A stretch of DNA of 14,644 nt from Nitrospiraceae bacterium (GTDB lineage: Bacteria > Nitrospirota_A > Leptospirillia > Leptospirillales > Leptospirillaceae): the NCBI GenBank assembly GCA_028064945.1, contig JAPTWQ010000022.1, positions 1-14,644 of the forward strand, read 5' to 3'. Position numbers and translations under genes: made by a program. Shown here one piece after another: positions 1-6,397 of the stretch; position 1 is the stretch's first letter; each line of letters begins with the position of its first letter. Under the pieces are notes generated by a model. That model was not told the origin of the DNA and did no database searches. It was given only the letters and a program-made list of their open reading frames with translations.

Positions 1-110
1 GGGCGAGATGACCGACCACCGACTTTGTAGCCCAACGTGTACCGTCCCCCTTCCCGCCTTCATAAAAAATGTTTTCATCTCTCGCTCTCTTTCTTGATTC
101 GGGATCCGTC

Positions 111-156
111 AACAAAAAGCATTCCGGGAAGGGAAAAACCCTCTCCCGGAGAATGC
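111..156 (-). terminator. Rho-independent terminator of the minus-strand operon
   Basis: An inverted repeat pairs 119-133 with 139-156 (GCATTC..CGGGA..GGG against CCC..TCCCGG..GAATGC, with small bulges) around an AAAAA loop. Read on the minus strand the stem is followed at once by a run of five T at 118-114. It sits 16 bases after the stop codon of the gene ending at 172, so it most likely ends the leftward replication/conjugation transcript. The stem and T-run are seen directly; the role is inferred. Confidence 0.85.
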
Positions 157-171
157 TTCCCGCCCTGGCAA

Positions 172-465
172 TCAGGGGTTGATCACATTCTGAAGCGTGG
201 TCGACGTCCCCGCGCCCATCGTCATCGAGCCGGAGTTGATGAAATATGTGAGTCCGCCGGCGAGAACAATCCCAACAATGGCCTTTGTAGCGGCTTTTCC
301 GATCGTCGTATTTCCCCTTCCGTTGTGAATGGCATAGAAGTCGTGAACCCCCATGCCGGCCATAATCACCCCGACCAGCGCGAACACATACATGATCAGG
401 GCCCCGATCCCCTGTGTCCCTGACGAGATGCTCTGTGCCATCGATCCAAAGGTCTGTCCACCCAT
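172..465 (-). CDS. Small two-helix membrane protein, pilin or IcmD/TraR-like conjugation component
   Basis: The 97-residue protein has two hydrophobic segments, about residues 20-42 (IGALIMYVFALVGVIMAGMG) and 60-76 (AIVGIVLAGGLTYFIN), joined by a short polar loop with a charged HNGRGN stretch and followed by a Ser/Thr/Gly-rich tail. This layout is typical of small membrane subunits of type IV secretion systems, such as VirB2/TrbC pilins and the IcmD/DotP/TraR proteins of Dot/Icm and IncI systems. The frame is open up to 507, but a strong AGGAGG lies 7 bases before the ATG at 465, so I take 465 as the start. It is the last gene before the terminator at 111-156. No other pilus gene is adjacent, so the family assignment rests on topology and is tentative. 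Confidence 0.7.
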   Translation of the reverse strand: MGGQTFGSMAQSISSGTQGIGALIMYVFALVGVIMAGMGVHDFYAIHNGRGNTTIGKAATKAIVGIVLAGGLTYFINSGSMTMGAGTSTTLQNVINP

Positions 466-537
466 TTCGATTCCTCCTGTGATGAAATTCGTACGGAATT
501 TCCGCACTCAGGGAGACGCCCCCGGCGCCTCCCGCCG

Positions 538-753
538 TCATTCCCTGTAGGTGGCCATGGCCGATGCCATGGCCCGAGGGAGCGGTTCTTCCCTGTTGTC
601 GGCCCTTCCGGGCCGGGCGAGGCTCTTCGGATTTCTTTCGGGCCGTTTCCGTTGACACTTCCGGCACCTCCGGCCCCGTTCCATCAGAAATTCCTCGGGC
701 GATCCGGGAATCTCGATCTGTTCTCTGTGCCCGCAATGGCGATCCACAATCAT
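538..753 (-). CDS. Small zinc-ribbon-like protein, function unknown
   Basis: The 71-residue basic protein has a Cys/His pattern CGH near residue 7 and CRKC near residue 33, compatible with a small zinc ribbon, and then an Arg/Pro-rich tail that is probably disordered. AAAGGAG stands 6 bases before the ATG at 753, which decides this start over the longer open frame reaching 972. It lies between the helicase-loader-like gene (ends at 804) and the membrane protein (starts at 465), all on the minus strand, and is probably in the same transcript. I do not recognise a family. Small zinc ribbons are common in plasmid and phage early regions, where they bind nucleic acid or a partner protein. The tail could be chance open frame. 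Confidence 0.55.
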   Translation of the reverse strand: MIVDRHCGHREQIEIPGSPEEFLMERGRRCRKCQRKRPERNPKSLARPGRADNREEPLPRAMASAMATYRE

Positions 754-803
754 TGGCGACTCCTTTATCATCATGTTATTTTTAAATACCATCCATGAGG
801 AAT

Positions 804-1610
804 TTAACAGACAGGACACTCTTCCCATTCCGAATACCCCACATACGTCGTTTTTTTCCCATGCTCGTTTTGTTCGAAGCGCCGGATGGTGCGCACATAC
901 ATTTTTCCATCGCTTTGCCGGAAATACTCCCGGTCCGGCCTCTTCCCGGACTCTGTCGAGCACCCCGGGCATCCCGAGAGATGCGCGGATTTGCCGAGGA
1001 GCAGCACCCGCGCCTCGAAAGAGCCGTGAACCGGACAGGTGGCGGCGGCCCGGACAACTCCTCCGGACCGAAAGGCCGCCTGAAATTCCTGGGAGTCCCC
1101 CGAGACCTCCCCGGAATCGACCTCCCCTTCCGAAAAACTGGCCATCCTTCGGGAGCTCGCTCCTCTCGTCTCCTCGAAGATCCGGACGGTAAACGAGCAG
1201 GTTCGGCCAGCCGGGAGAGAGACCGAGATCTTTTGCCCGTCGCCCGAGGGGATCCTACGAGCCGGCGGGGCCGAGCCAAGGGCGATCGGCTGGATCCGCA
1301 GGGCATCTCTGCGAAGCTCGATCTCCCGCTCCCATTCCGCGACGACGGCCCGGGAGGTGAAAAACTCTGTCCGGATCCGGGCCCTCCGGAACATCTCCGG
1401 CAGGTCCCGGGACGGGATGTCCACGAGATCGGAGATCCAGCCGTCCAGAAAGAGCTTCAGCTCCGCCGGATTCTCGGGCAGCCTACGACCCGAGATCAAC
1501 AACGTCTGGGTCAGGCAGACCTTCACGATCCGCATCCGCTCCAGGTTCTCCGAGCTGCATGAAGCGTCTTCTGGCGATTTCCTGACTGGTAAGGGGTTTC
1601 TGTCGTCCAT
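804..1610 (-). CDS. Lambda-P/DnaC-like helicase-loader candidate
   Basis: The protein has 268 residues. Residues about 28-100 are helical, with the pattern LPENPAELKLFLDGWISDL followed by RDLPEMFRRA, which resembles the helicase-interacting part of phage P-type replication proteins. Residues 192-217 contain CPVH and CPGC, 18 residues apart, like the zinc ribbon at the front of some phage DnaC-like loaders; a CPVC closes the chain. No Walker A motif is present, so it is not a full AAA+ loader. AGGAGG lies 5 bases before the ATG at 1610. The first 128 bases overlap the end of the initiator gene in another frame, giving translational coupling and an O-then-P order as in lambdoid phages. I infer that it brings the host helicase to the iteron origin. 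Confidence 0.65.
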   Translation of the reverse strand: MDDRNPLPVRKSPEDASCSSENLERMRIVKVCLTQTLLISGRRLPENPAELKLFLDGWISDLVDIPSRDLPEMFRRARIRTEFFTSRAVVAEWEREIELRRDALRIQPIALGSAPPARRIPSGDGQKISVSLPAGRTCSFTVRIFEETRGASSRRMASFSEGEVDSGEVSGDSQEFQAAFRSGGVVRAAATCPVHGSFEARVLLLGKSAHLSGCPGCSTESGKRPDREYFRQSDGKMYVRTIRRFEQNEHGKKTTYVGYSEWEECPVC

Positions 1611-2481
1611 GGGATCCTCCTGTCATGGGTTCGTCGTCGAAGCGTCTCTGGGCGAGCCAGTTTGAAGGGTGCGGGATAAACCGCGTCTCCTGCCACTGCT
1701 CCGTCTGCCGGTAGCCGTCGAGCGTCCGGAGAATGGCCTCAAGAGGGGGCCGCTGTCCGGACATTTTCTCCCAGGCCTGCCATGCGGCGAGCTTTCCGAT
1801 CTTTTTGGGATAGGCGGCCCAGAAAGTTTCGAACTCCTTCGAATAGACCCCCTCCGCCGGAGGAGTTTCCGGCGGGTTCGGGCGTTCTGGAGGGGGAGTG
1901 GATGGGCCCTCCTCGCGCTTGCGCGCAGTGTTTGAGATTTCTGGAGTAATCTCTGAAGTAGTCTCTGTAGTAATCTCTGTATAATGTTTGGCGCTTTCCG
2001 CCAAACCTGCCTGGCTGATTTGGGAAATCTTGTTTGGCGGATTTGCACAGACTTGTTTGGCGCTTTCCGCCAAACCTGTTTGGCGGGTTCCGACATTCTT
2101 GTTTGGCGGATTTGTGAAACCTTGTTTGGCGCTTTCCGCCAAACTGTTGTCATTTAATGTTTTTTCAAGGGCCGACCAATTGATTCTGAAATGCAGTCTA
2201 GCGGGGATCCCTTTCAGTTCAGAATCCAGAATGCCTTTGAGATTTTTCCGGGCAGTCTCCTGCTCACGTCGAGTCAGACCGGTTTCTTCTTCCCATTCTT
2301 CGATGGTTTTGTAAAACCATCCATCGGATTCGGATGTCCTTTTGGACCAATAAACTGCTTGGCTTAGCATGACGGCCCCGGTGATTCCGATACCGAGCCG
2401 AACGAAACAACGATGGAATGCGATCGGGCGATCGAGTAAGCTTTGTAGCGGACTAAGACTGGAAAAAATCTCGACACTCAT
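1483..2481 (-). CDS. Lambda-O-like replication initiator with iterons in its gene
   Basis: The 332-residue protein has three parts. Residues about 10-105 form a probable winged helix-turn-helix (LSQAVYWSKR, then WFYKTIEEWEEETGLTRREQ), the usual front domain of phage and plasmid replication proteins. Residues about 113-210 are a repetitive, Pro-rich linker with LAESAK three times at 23-residue spacing. Residues about 217-284 carry FWAAYPKK.GK..A...W and FIPHPSNWL, the conserved C-terminal domain of phage replication organisers. AGGAG stands 6 bases before the ATG at 2481 (residue 7 of the longest open frame), so I prefer that start. The linker is encoded by the 23-bp iterons at 1986-2146, an arrangement like lambda O, in which the initiator binds an origin inside its own gene. 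The 3' end overlaps the P-like gene by 128 bases. Confidence 0.85.
   Translation of the reverse strand: MSVEIFSSLSPLQSLLDRPIAFHRCFVRLGIGITGAVMLSQAVYWSKRTSESDGWFYKTIEEWEEETGLTRREQETARKNLKGILDSELKGIPARLHFRINWSALEKTLNDNSLAESAKQGFTNPPNKNVGTRQTGLAESAKQVCANPPNKISQISQAGLAESAKHYTEITTETTSEITPEISNTARKREEGPSTPPPERPNPPETPPAEGVYSKEFETFWAAYPKKIGKLAAWQAWEKMSGQRPPLEAILRTLDGYRQTEQWQETRFIPHPSNWLAQRRFDDEPMTGGSHGRQKPLTSQEIARRRFMQLGEPGADADREGLPDPDVVDLGS
1943..1978 (+). repeat. Three 12-bp direct repeats beside the iterons
   Basis: Three imperfect tandem units start at 1943, 1955 and 1967, each close to GTAGTAATCTCT. They encode the Thr/Glu/Ile-rich stretch of the initiator linker. They are more A/T-rich than the flanking coding sequence and begin 8 bases from the iteron array, so they may belong to the easily melted part of the origin. 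The repeats are visible; the role is inferred. Confidence 0.6.
1986..2146 (+). repeat. Seven 23-bp iterons, probable replication origin
   Basis: The box GTTTGGCG starts at 1986, 2032, 2055, 2078, 2101 and 2124, and a degenerate copy (GCCTGGCT) fills the expected place at 2009. The period is exactly 23 bp over seven units. In the units at 1986, 2055 and 2124 the box is followed by CTTTC and its inverse CGCCAAAC, making perfect 8-bp inverted repeats with a 5-base loop; the other units keep only one half. AT-richer DNA flanks both sides (about 1940-1985 and 2147-2166). The array lies wholly inside the initiator gene. Iterons with about two helical turns per unit are the usual binding sites of plasmid and phage initiators, so this is probably the origin. 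Which protein binds them is inferred. Confidence 0.8.
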
Positions 2482-2583
2482 GGAATTCTCCTGACACACT
2501 CTGTTGTGGAACCCCGTCCGAACCCGTAAAATGGTCTGAATTTCTGGCTGTTTCCTCGTCCCCCTTCCGAAAGGAGATTATTT

Positions 2584-2958
2584 GTGCGATCCAAGATTGG
2601 GTTTTATGCCATCCTGTCAGGTCTGTTGCTTTTCCTGTCCATTGCTGGAAATGTCGTTCACCCAGCAATGGCTGACGACAAAGGGAATGTTTCAGATATT
2701 TCCCCTTACCAATGGGTTCTCTGGAAAGTTGTCCAGAATCCGCAAGGTCCTGTCGGTTTTCCCAAAGACGCATATAGAACAAAAAAATCATGCAAAACGC
2801 ATATTCCCCGGAAAACATCCATTTACGAAGAAGAGGGCCCGAAAAAAAGGGGCTATGTATGCCTCCCTAGGGGATTGAAACCTTTCTATTCCCTTTCGCT
2901 TCGAAATGAAAATCATATTCCTGCCCATCCGGAACAGTCTTCACCTTCAGGTAACTGA
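2584..2958 (+). CDS. Small secreted protein, function unknown
   Basis: The 124-residue protein starts at a GTG, with AAAGGAG ending 7 bases upstream. It opens with a signal peptide: basic MRSK, a hydrophobic core to about residue 22, and a likely cut after AMA near residue 30. The mature part has WVLWKVVQ, then two Cys (SCKTH and YVCLP) that could form a disulfide. This resembles short exported proteins with a W..W and YxCLP pattern, but I know no function for them. It is divergent from the replication initiator, with 102 bp between the starts. Its last 92 bases overlap the convergent gene ending at 2867, so the tail after about residue 95 (low complexity, Ser/Pro) may be less constrained. 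Confidence 0.65.
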   Translation: MRSKIGFYAILSGLLLFLSIAGNVVHPAMADDKGNVSDISPYQWVLWKVVQNPQGPVGFPKDAYRTKKSCKTHIPRKTSIYEEEGPKKRGYVCLPRGLKPFYSLSLRNENHIPAHPEQSSPSGN

Positions 2959-3385
2959 CCCGATCGGTGCCGTAAATGAAAAGATCCGAAGCCGCCCCTT
3001 TTTTGAGCGGTTCGACGATCAGGTGATTCTCGAAGCCGACTTTCGTCCCAACGAGTTTGAAGTCGTGGGGCCGGGAATCGCTCATGACGACCTTCAGAAT
3101 TTTTCCGGGGAAGACGATATCAGTGAGCCTGTTCACCCGGCAGGAAATCTCCTGGGGGTCCGGAGGGATCCTCTCCCGGGCGTTGTTTCCCCCCCGGTCG
3201 TTTCCGGCGACGACCAGAGCGCGGCTTTGCCCCGGAGGACCAGATACGAGGGCACTCTGCGGATTCATCTGGGCTATGTGGACCCCGATTGTCCAGGCGA
3301 TCGGACCGCCCACCAGAACGAAAACAACTAATCCCAGAACGTGACGGGAGTCGTTCGACAGCCATTCTTTCAGACGAATTCTCAT
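2867..3385 (-). CDS. Membrane-anchored VirB9/TrbG/TraK-like protein
   Basis: The 172-residue protein has a short cytoplasmic front (MRIRLKEWLSND), one membrane helix at about residues 14-36 (VLGLVVFVLVGGPIAWTIG) and a periplasmic part. From residue about 90 the pattern DIVFPGKILKVVMSD, LIVEP, GAASDLFIYG and YLKVKTV recalls the N-terminal beta domain of VirB9/TrbG/TraK conjugation proteins (ALPxG...L..P...GATTNL.V.T). It is much shorter than VirB9 (about 270 residues or more), and a membrane helix instead of a cleaved signal peptide is unusual. GGAGGAGG about 8 bases before the ATG at 3385 sets the start within a longer open frame. It lies 28 bp after the secreted protein gene on the same strand. 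The assignment is plausible, not certain. Confidence 0.6.
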   Translation of the reverse strand: MRIRLKEWLSNDSRHVLGLVVFVLVGGPIAWTIGVHIAQMNPQSALVSGPPGQSRALVVAGNDRGGNNARERIPPDPQEISCRVNRLTDIVFPGKILKVVMSDSRPHDFKLVGTKVGFENHLIVEPLKKGAASDLFIYGTDRVSYLKVKTVPDGQEYDFHFEAKGNRKVSIP

Positions 3386-3413
3386 TCGGGTTCCTCCTCC
3401 AAGATATTTTTCT

Positions 3414-3836
3414 TTAAGGCGAATCGGTCGAAAACTTGACGAGGCACTTATCGGAACCTCTCTCACAACCCAGAATTCCGCGAAAGTTGTCGGACCGAGA
3501 ATAAAAATCTTTTTTTGTCCGGACAAAATAGTGAAGTCCATCCTTTTTGACCTGAACCCATCCCCGAACCCCGGACCAGTGGGGCCCAATCTTGAACGGC
3601 ACACCCTCTGGAGTTTCAGTCGAAAAGACGGAGACGAAACTAAAAGAGGTTTTCTTGTTGAATTTTGTTGAGATCAACAGGTGCCAGGGAATTCCATAGA
3701 CAATCCCCTCGATTCGAATCCTGTAGGTCCCCATGCGCAACGATTGATCGGAGTCTTCCGTCCCCGCCCATGTGAAAGGCGGATTGCTCAGGAAAAACAA
3801 AGTCAGTCCCAAGACGATTGCCGAGGCCTTTTTCAT
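3414..3836 (-). CDS. Secreted periplasmic protein, function unknown
   Basis: The 140-residue protein begins MKKASAIVLGLTLFFLS, a clear signal peptide with a likely cut after TWA near residue 24. The mature part is rich in beta-forming residues and aromatic residues (TYRIRIEGIVYGIPWHLLIS) and ends with two Cys, GCERGSDKC, probably a disulfide loop. The start at 3836 is chosen because the signal peptide starts there and GGAG lies 5 bases upstream; the frame is open further up to 3899, but that part overlaps the cro-like gene. It lies between cro (ends 3871) and the VirB9-like gene (starts 3385), so it is probably part of the repressor-controlled leftward transcript. I do not recognise the family. 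Confidence 0.65.
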   Translation of the reverse strand: MKKASAIVLGLTLFFLSNPPFTWAGTEDSDQSLRMGTYRIRIEGIVYGIPWHLLISTKFNKKTSFSFVSVFSTETPEGVPFKIGPHWSGVRGWVQVKKDGLHYFVRTKKDFYSRSDNFRGILGCERGSDKCLVKFSTDSP

Positions 3837-3870
3837 TTGCGCTCCCGTTCCGTTGTCTTCTCTTCGGCCC

Positions 3871-4131
3871 TCACGCCCTCGCCCCGCAAGAATCGTCAAG
3901 GGATCTTTCCTCCGTTTCCCTGGGGTCGAGCCCCGTCAAATGGAGAATGTCTTTCAGGCGGATCCGCCCTTCCGTGATCCGCTCGATCTCGATCGCCCGT
4001 CGGATAGGGAGATGGTTGGTGGAAACCCACCTTTGTATAGCTTGGGGACTTATAGACAAACGTCTGGCAAGTTCGGACTGATTGCCGAAATGGACGATCA
4101 AATCTTGAATGGAAATAGGGATGGTATTCAT
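3871..4131 (-). CDS. Cro/YdaS-like HTH regulator
   Basis: The 86-residue protein carries a helix-turn-helix at about residues 16-38 (NQSELARRLSISPQAIQRWV), followed by LPIRRAIEIERITEGRIRLKDI. That order is typical of Cro and YdaS-type proteins from prophages. The gene is divergent from the S24 repressor with 85 bp between them, the classic cI/cro switch layout. No ribosome binding site precedes the ATG at 4131, but the predicted promoter places the -10 box only about 8 bases upstream, so the mRNA is probably leaderless or nearly so. It should compete with the repressor for the operators at 4145-4203 and would be the first gene of the leftward transcript. Family confidence is high; the function as an antirepressor is inferred. 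Confidence 0.85.
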   Translation of the reverse strand: MNTIPISIQDLIVHFGNQSELARRLSISPQAIQRWVSTNHLPIRRAIEIERITEGRIRLKDILHLTGLDPRETEERSLDDSCGARA

Positions 4132-4138
4132 GAGAAAA

Positions 4139-4203
4139 ACAATACAACAAAATGTTAAAATAAATCAACACATTGTTGAATTGTGCTACCCAACGTTAGG
4201 TTG
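4139..4203. promoter_or_regulatory. cI/cro switch: leftward promoter and three operators
   Basis: Three 13-bp sites of the form CAAC-N5-GTT(G/A) lie at 4145-4157, 4166-4178 and 4191-4203. On the minus strand a promoter reads TTGATT (4168-4163), 18 bp, TATTGT (4144-4139). The first operator fills the spacer next to the -10 box and the second overlaps the -35 box, so binding would block cro. The third lies just in front of the repressor gene and may serve autoregulation. I see no convincing rightward promoter boxes for the repressor. Sites are seen directly; binding by the repressor and Cro is inferred from position and from the second set at 7743-7775. Confidence 0.75.
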
Positions 4204-4216
4204 TAACATTCCAAGC

Positions 4217-4903
4217 ATGGAATTCAAAGAGCGACTTAGAAAAGCGATGGATGATATAAAAATTGACCAGCCAACATTGGGGAAAAATGTTGGCGTGAGT
4301 GTAACTACGGTCCAATATTGGCTTACGGGGCGGAATAAACCCAACAGAAATAGGATTCAGACAATAGCATCAATTCTTGGTGTTTCAGCTTCATGGCTCG
4401 AATTTGGCACAGAACCTTCGCCCCCGGTTGAAAAAACGATAACGGAATCCGAGAAAGAGCCCTTTCCCGTCGACAAATATGTCTTCATCCCGAGGTACGA
4501 AGCCAAGATCTCGGCGGGAGGGGGATATCACAACGGAGATCATGTCGAGATCTCCAAAACCCACGCTTTCAGGAAAGACTGGATCCGGAAGAACAACTGG
4601 CGCGAGGAGGATCTCTGCGTCGTCGAGGCCTCCGGGCATTCCATGGAGCCCAAGATCAGCGACGGGGACGTGCTCCTGGTGAACATGGCCGACAAAGCCC
4701 TCCAGTCCGGAGAAGTCTATGTTCTATCCTTCCCGGGCGAGGGGGTCCGGGCAAAGAGATTCCACCGGACGGCAGACGGCCGGGTGAAGATTTCCTCCGA
4801 CAATCCGGACAAGGCCCAGTATCCGGATGAATTCTATTCTCCGGAGGAAGCCGCCCACCTCAACATCGTGGGAAAAGTTGTCCGGCGGGAGGGCAAGGTT
4901 TAG
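4217..4903 (+). CDS. cI/LexA-type repressor (HTH plus S24 peptidase)
   Basis: The 228-residue protein has an N-terminal helix-turn-helix (about 14-58, PTLGKNVGVSVTTVQYWLTG) and a C-terminal S24/LexA-like peptidase domain. The catalytic serine is S142 in GHSMEP and the general-base lysine is K180 in VRAKRF. An Ala-Gly bond at 100-101 (ISAGGG) stands where LexA-type repressors cut themselves, so DNA damage with RecA may inactivate it. The frame is open from 4109, but that part overlaps cro and its operators; the ATG at 4217 gives a normal cI length, although its ribosome binding site is weak. It is divergent from cro. Copies of the same operators at 7743-7775 suggest it also silences the accessory operon beginning at 7879. 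Bases 4271-4293 inside the HTH coding part form a perfect 8-bp inverted repeat. Confidence 0.9.
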   Translation: MEFKERLRKAMDDIKIDQPTLGKNVGVSVTTVQYWLTGRNKPNRNRIQTIASILGVSASWLEFGTEPSPPVEKTITESEKEPFPVDKYVFIPRYEAKISAGGGYHNGDHVEISKTHAFRKDWIRKNNWREEDLCVVEASGHSMEPKISDGDVLLVNMADKALQSGEVYVLSFPGEGVRAKRFHRTADGRVKISSDNPDKAQYPDEFYSPEEAAHLNIVGKVVRREGKV

Positions 4904-5004
4904 CGACTCAACCGGAGCATGCCGCTCAAAACGTTTTTTCACCTTGTGGGACTCGATGGAGACAGCCTTCCAAAAAGGCAGAATTCGAAGATGGAAATCG
5001 CTGA

Positions 5005-5385
5005 ATGGTGAAAAAACGGCTAACTCGTCCTCCCCAGGCAAATTCTCCGCTTACTCTATCGGATGAATCGGTGCGAATAAAGAGAAAAGGGGATCTTCCA
5101 GCAGTTCTCATCAAGCGACTAAAGTGGTATGATAGAAAGACTGAGGAACTTTCGAGGGTGGAACTTTTCCTCATTGCCGAAGGGAAATTTCCCGAAGACA
5201 ATGATCGGTTGTTTGGATATGATTGTGCTCATCAGAGTCAATTAGGGAAAGTTCATCGGCATTGGTATGGAAAAATTGATCAATGTCAGATGAACCTGGA
5301 TCAGGTCGTTCCCCAGTTTGAAGAAGAGGTCAGGAATTATCTTCAGGAGAACGGATATCTGATGAGGAGCATCGATGAGAGCTGA
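5005..5385 (+). CDS. Unknown protein, first gene of a coupled pair (possibly toxin-like)
   Basis: The 126-residue protein is basic at the front (MVKKRLTRPPQ) and then mixed alpha/beta. It contains KRLKWYDRKTEE, LFGYDCAHQS and VHRHWYGK; the His-rich part (H..HW.G) recalls the DUF6516 family of small toxin-antitoxin-linked proteins, but I am not sure of this. The start ATG at 5005 has only a weak ribosome binding site; GTG at 5008 would be an equal choice. The last 11 bases overlap the start of the next gene, so the two are translated together. A 101-bp gap separates it from the repressor gene. A role in plasmid maintenance is only a guess from context. Confidence 0.6.
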   Translation: MVKKRLTRPPQANSPLTLSDESVRIKRKGDLPAVLIKRLKWYDRKTEELSRVELFLIAEGKFPEDNDRLFGYDCAHQSQLGKVHRHWYGKIDQCQMNLDQVVPQFEEEVRNYLQENGYLMRSIDES

Positions 5386-6256
5386 AATCAGGATGGAATC
5401 TCTCAGTCAAACATTTGAACGTTGGAAGTCGGATACCCTTACGAAACGTCGCCCCGATGAACCGGAGAGGATGTTCATATTCGAAGACGAGGGAGACTAC
5501 TGGAACGCGTTGGCCTCCCTCTTCCTTCACCATCATTGGGAAAAGGCTTTCCGAAGATTCGACACCTTCAGGAACAAAGCCGCGGATCCATTTCTGACGG
5601 AATCCTATGAAGTTCTTTCCTCTCTTTCCGGGAGATTGCCCGATCGATTTGCAGGCAAGGCTCCCGCAGTGTATTCAACACTGTTGAAGGCGCTCAAACC
5701 CAAAATGAGATGGCCCTGGACATATAGGTTTGTTGATATTATGGGAACAGTCGGGGTCCATCCATTGACTTCAGAATATGTGGTGGCACTTGGTCTCGTT
5801 CAACCGATGGAGCACCTTGCTTTTCTCATGTCCCTCTCGGAAAGTCCCCTCCTCCTTCGTGTGCTTGAAGATGGAACGATATCTATTTCACAAGACGGAG
5901 ATTTTTCGAAGGGCAATGTGTCGGAGTTTCAGTTCCGTCTTCCGGAATCGGAAGAGAGTTGGAAGAGAGTTGAAAACCTCAAGGATGCCTTAGTCCACGA
6001 TCCCGGAAAAGTCAGCATATTTACCCCCAGAACGTATTCGGGGTGGAAATCGATGAGGGAATCCTACGACGACCTTTCCGTCTGGAATGCCGGGAAGAGG
6101 GAGGGGATTGTTTTTCACTACGACCCGGAAAGTCGTCTTGAAAATAGAAACCGGTTCGAGTCCTCAAAAGGTCAAAGGGCATTGTCGGAGGAAATCCGTT
6201 GGGACACGAAGGTCTTTGACAAAGGCCATTCCACCCTCGTTACCGCCTCTCATTGA
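5375..6256 (+). CDS. Unknown 293-residue protein, second gene of a coupled pair
   Basis: I do not recognise the family. The protein is soluble by appearance: no signal peptide and no clear membrane segment. Residues about 30-65 are rich in aromatic and acidic residues (MFIFEDEGDYWNALASLFLHHHWEKAF), the middle (about 110-165) is helical and hydrophobic, and the C-terminal third is charged. GAGGAG lies 5 bases before the ATG at 5375, and the first 11 bases overlap the previous gene, so translation is coupled. An inner ATG at 5393 is possible but has a poorer site. The strict pairing with a small basic partner recalls toxin-antitoxin or defence pairs, though neither gene has a known toxin, nuclease or antitoxin motif that I can see. 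Confidence 0.7.
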   Translation: MRAEIRMESLSQTFERWKSDTLTKRRPDEPERMFIFEDEGDYWNALASLFLHHHWEKAFRRFDTFRNKAADPFLTESYEVLSSLSGRLPDRFAGKAPAVYSTLLKALKPKMRWPWTYRFVDIMGTVGVHPLTSEYVVALGLVQPMEHLAFLMSLSESPLLLRVLEDGTISISQDGDFSKGNVSEFQFRLPESEESWKRVENLKDALVHDPGKVSIFTPRTYSGWKSMRESYDDLSVWNAGKREGIVFHYDPESRLENRNRFESSKGQRALSEEIRWDTKVFDKGHSTLVTASH

Positions 6257-6281
6257 TCCAATCGTGCGTGAGGAGCTTATC

Positions 6282-6371
6282 ATGTCCTCCGGAATAAACC
6301 CTCTCAGAATTTCTCCCGGAGGGGGGGACATTCTGCTCATTTTTCATTCCGCCTCAGTGATATCCCTATAA
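6282..6371 (+). CDS. Possible 29-residue hydrophobic peptide
   Basis: AGGAG ends 6 bases before an ATG that opens a 29-residue frame ending in a hydrophobic stretch (DILLIFHSASVISL). The coding region spans an inverted repeat, 6282-6292 against 6316-6331 (ATGTCC..TCCGG and CCGGA..GGACAT). It follows the unknown pair by 25 bp. It could be a real small peptide, or the hairpin could be a structural end of the upstream mRNA. Support is only the start context and the peptide character. Confidence 0.25.
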   Translation: MSSGINPLRISPGGGDILLIFHSASVISL

Positions 6372-6397
6372 TCCCCCTCGCAAACCTCCCCTCCCGC

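Noticed and set aside
795..1562. 255-codon plus-strand frame
   Set aside because: Shadow of the helicase-loader-like gene, which has a strong ribosome binding site and Cys motifs on the minus strand.
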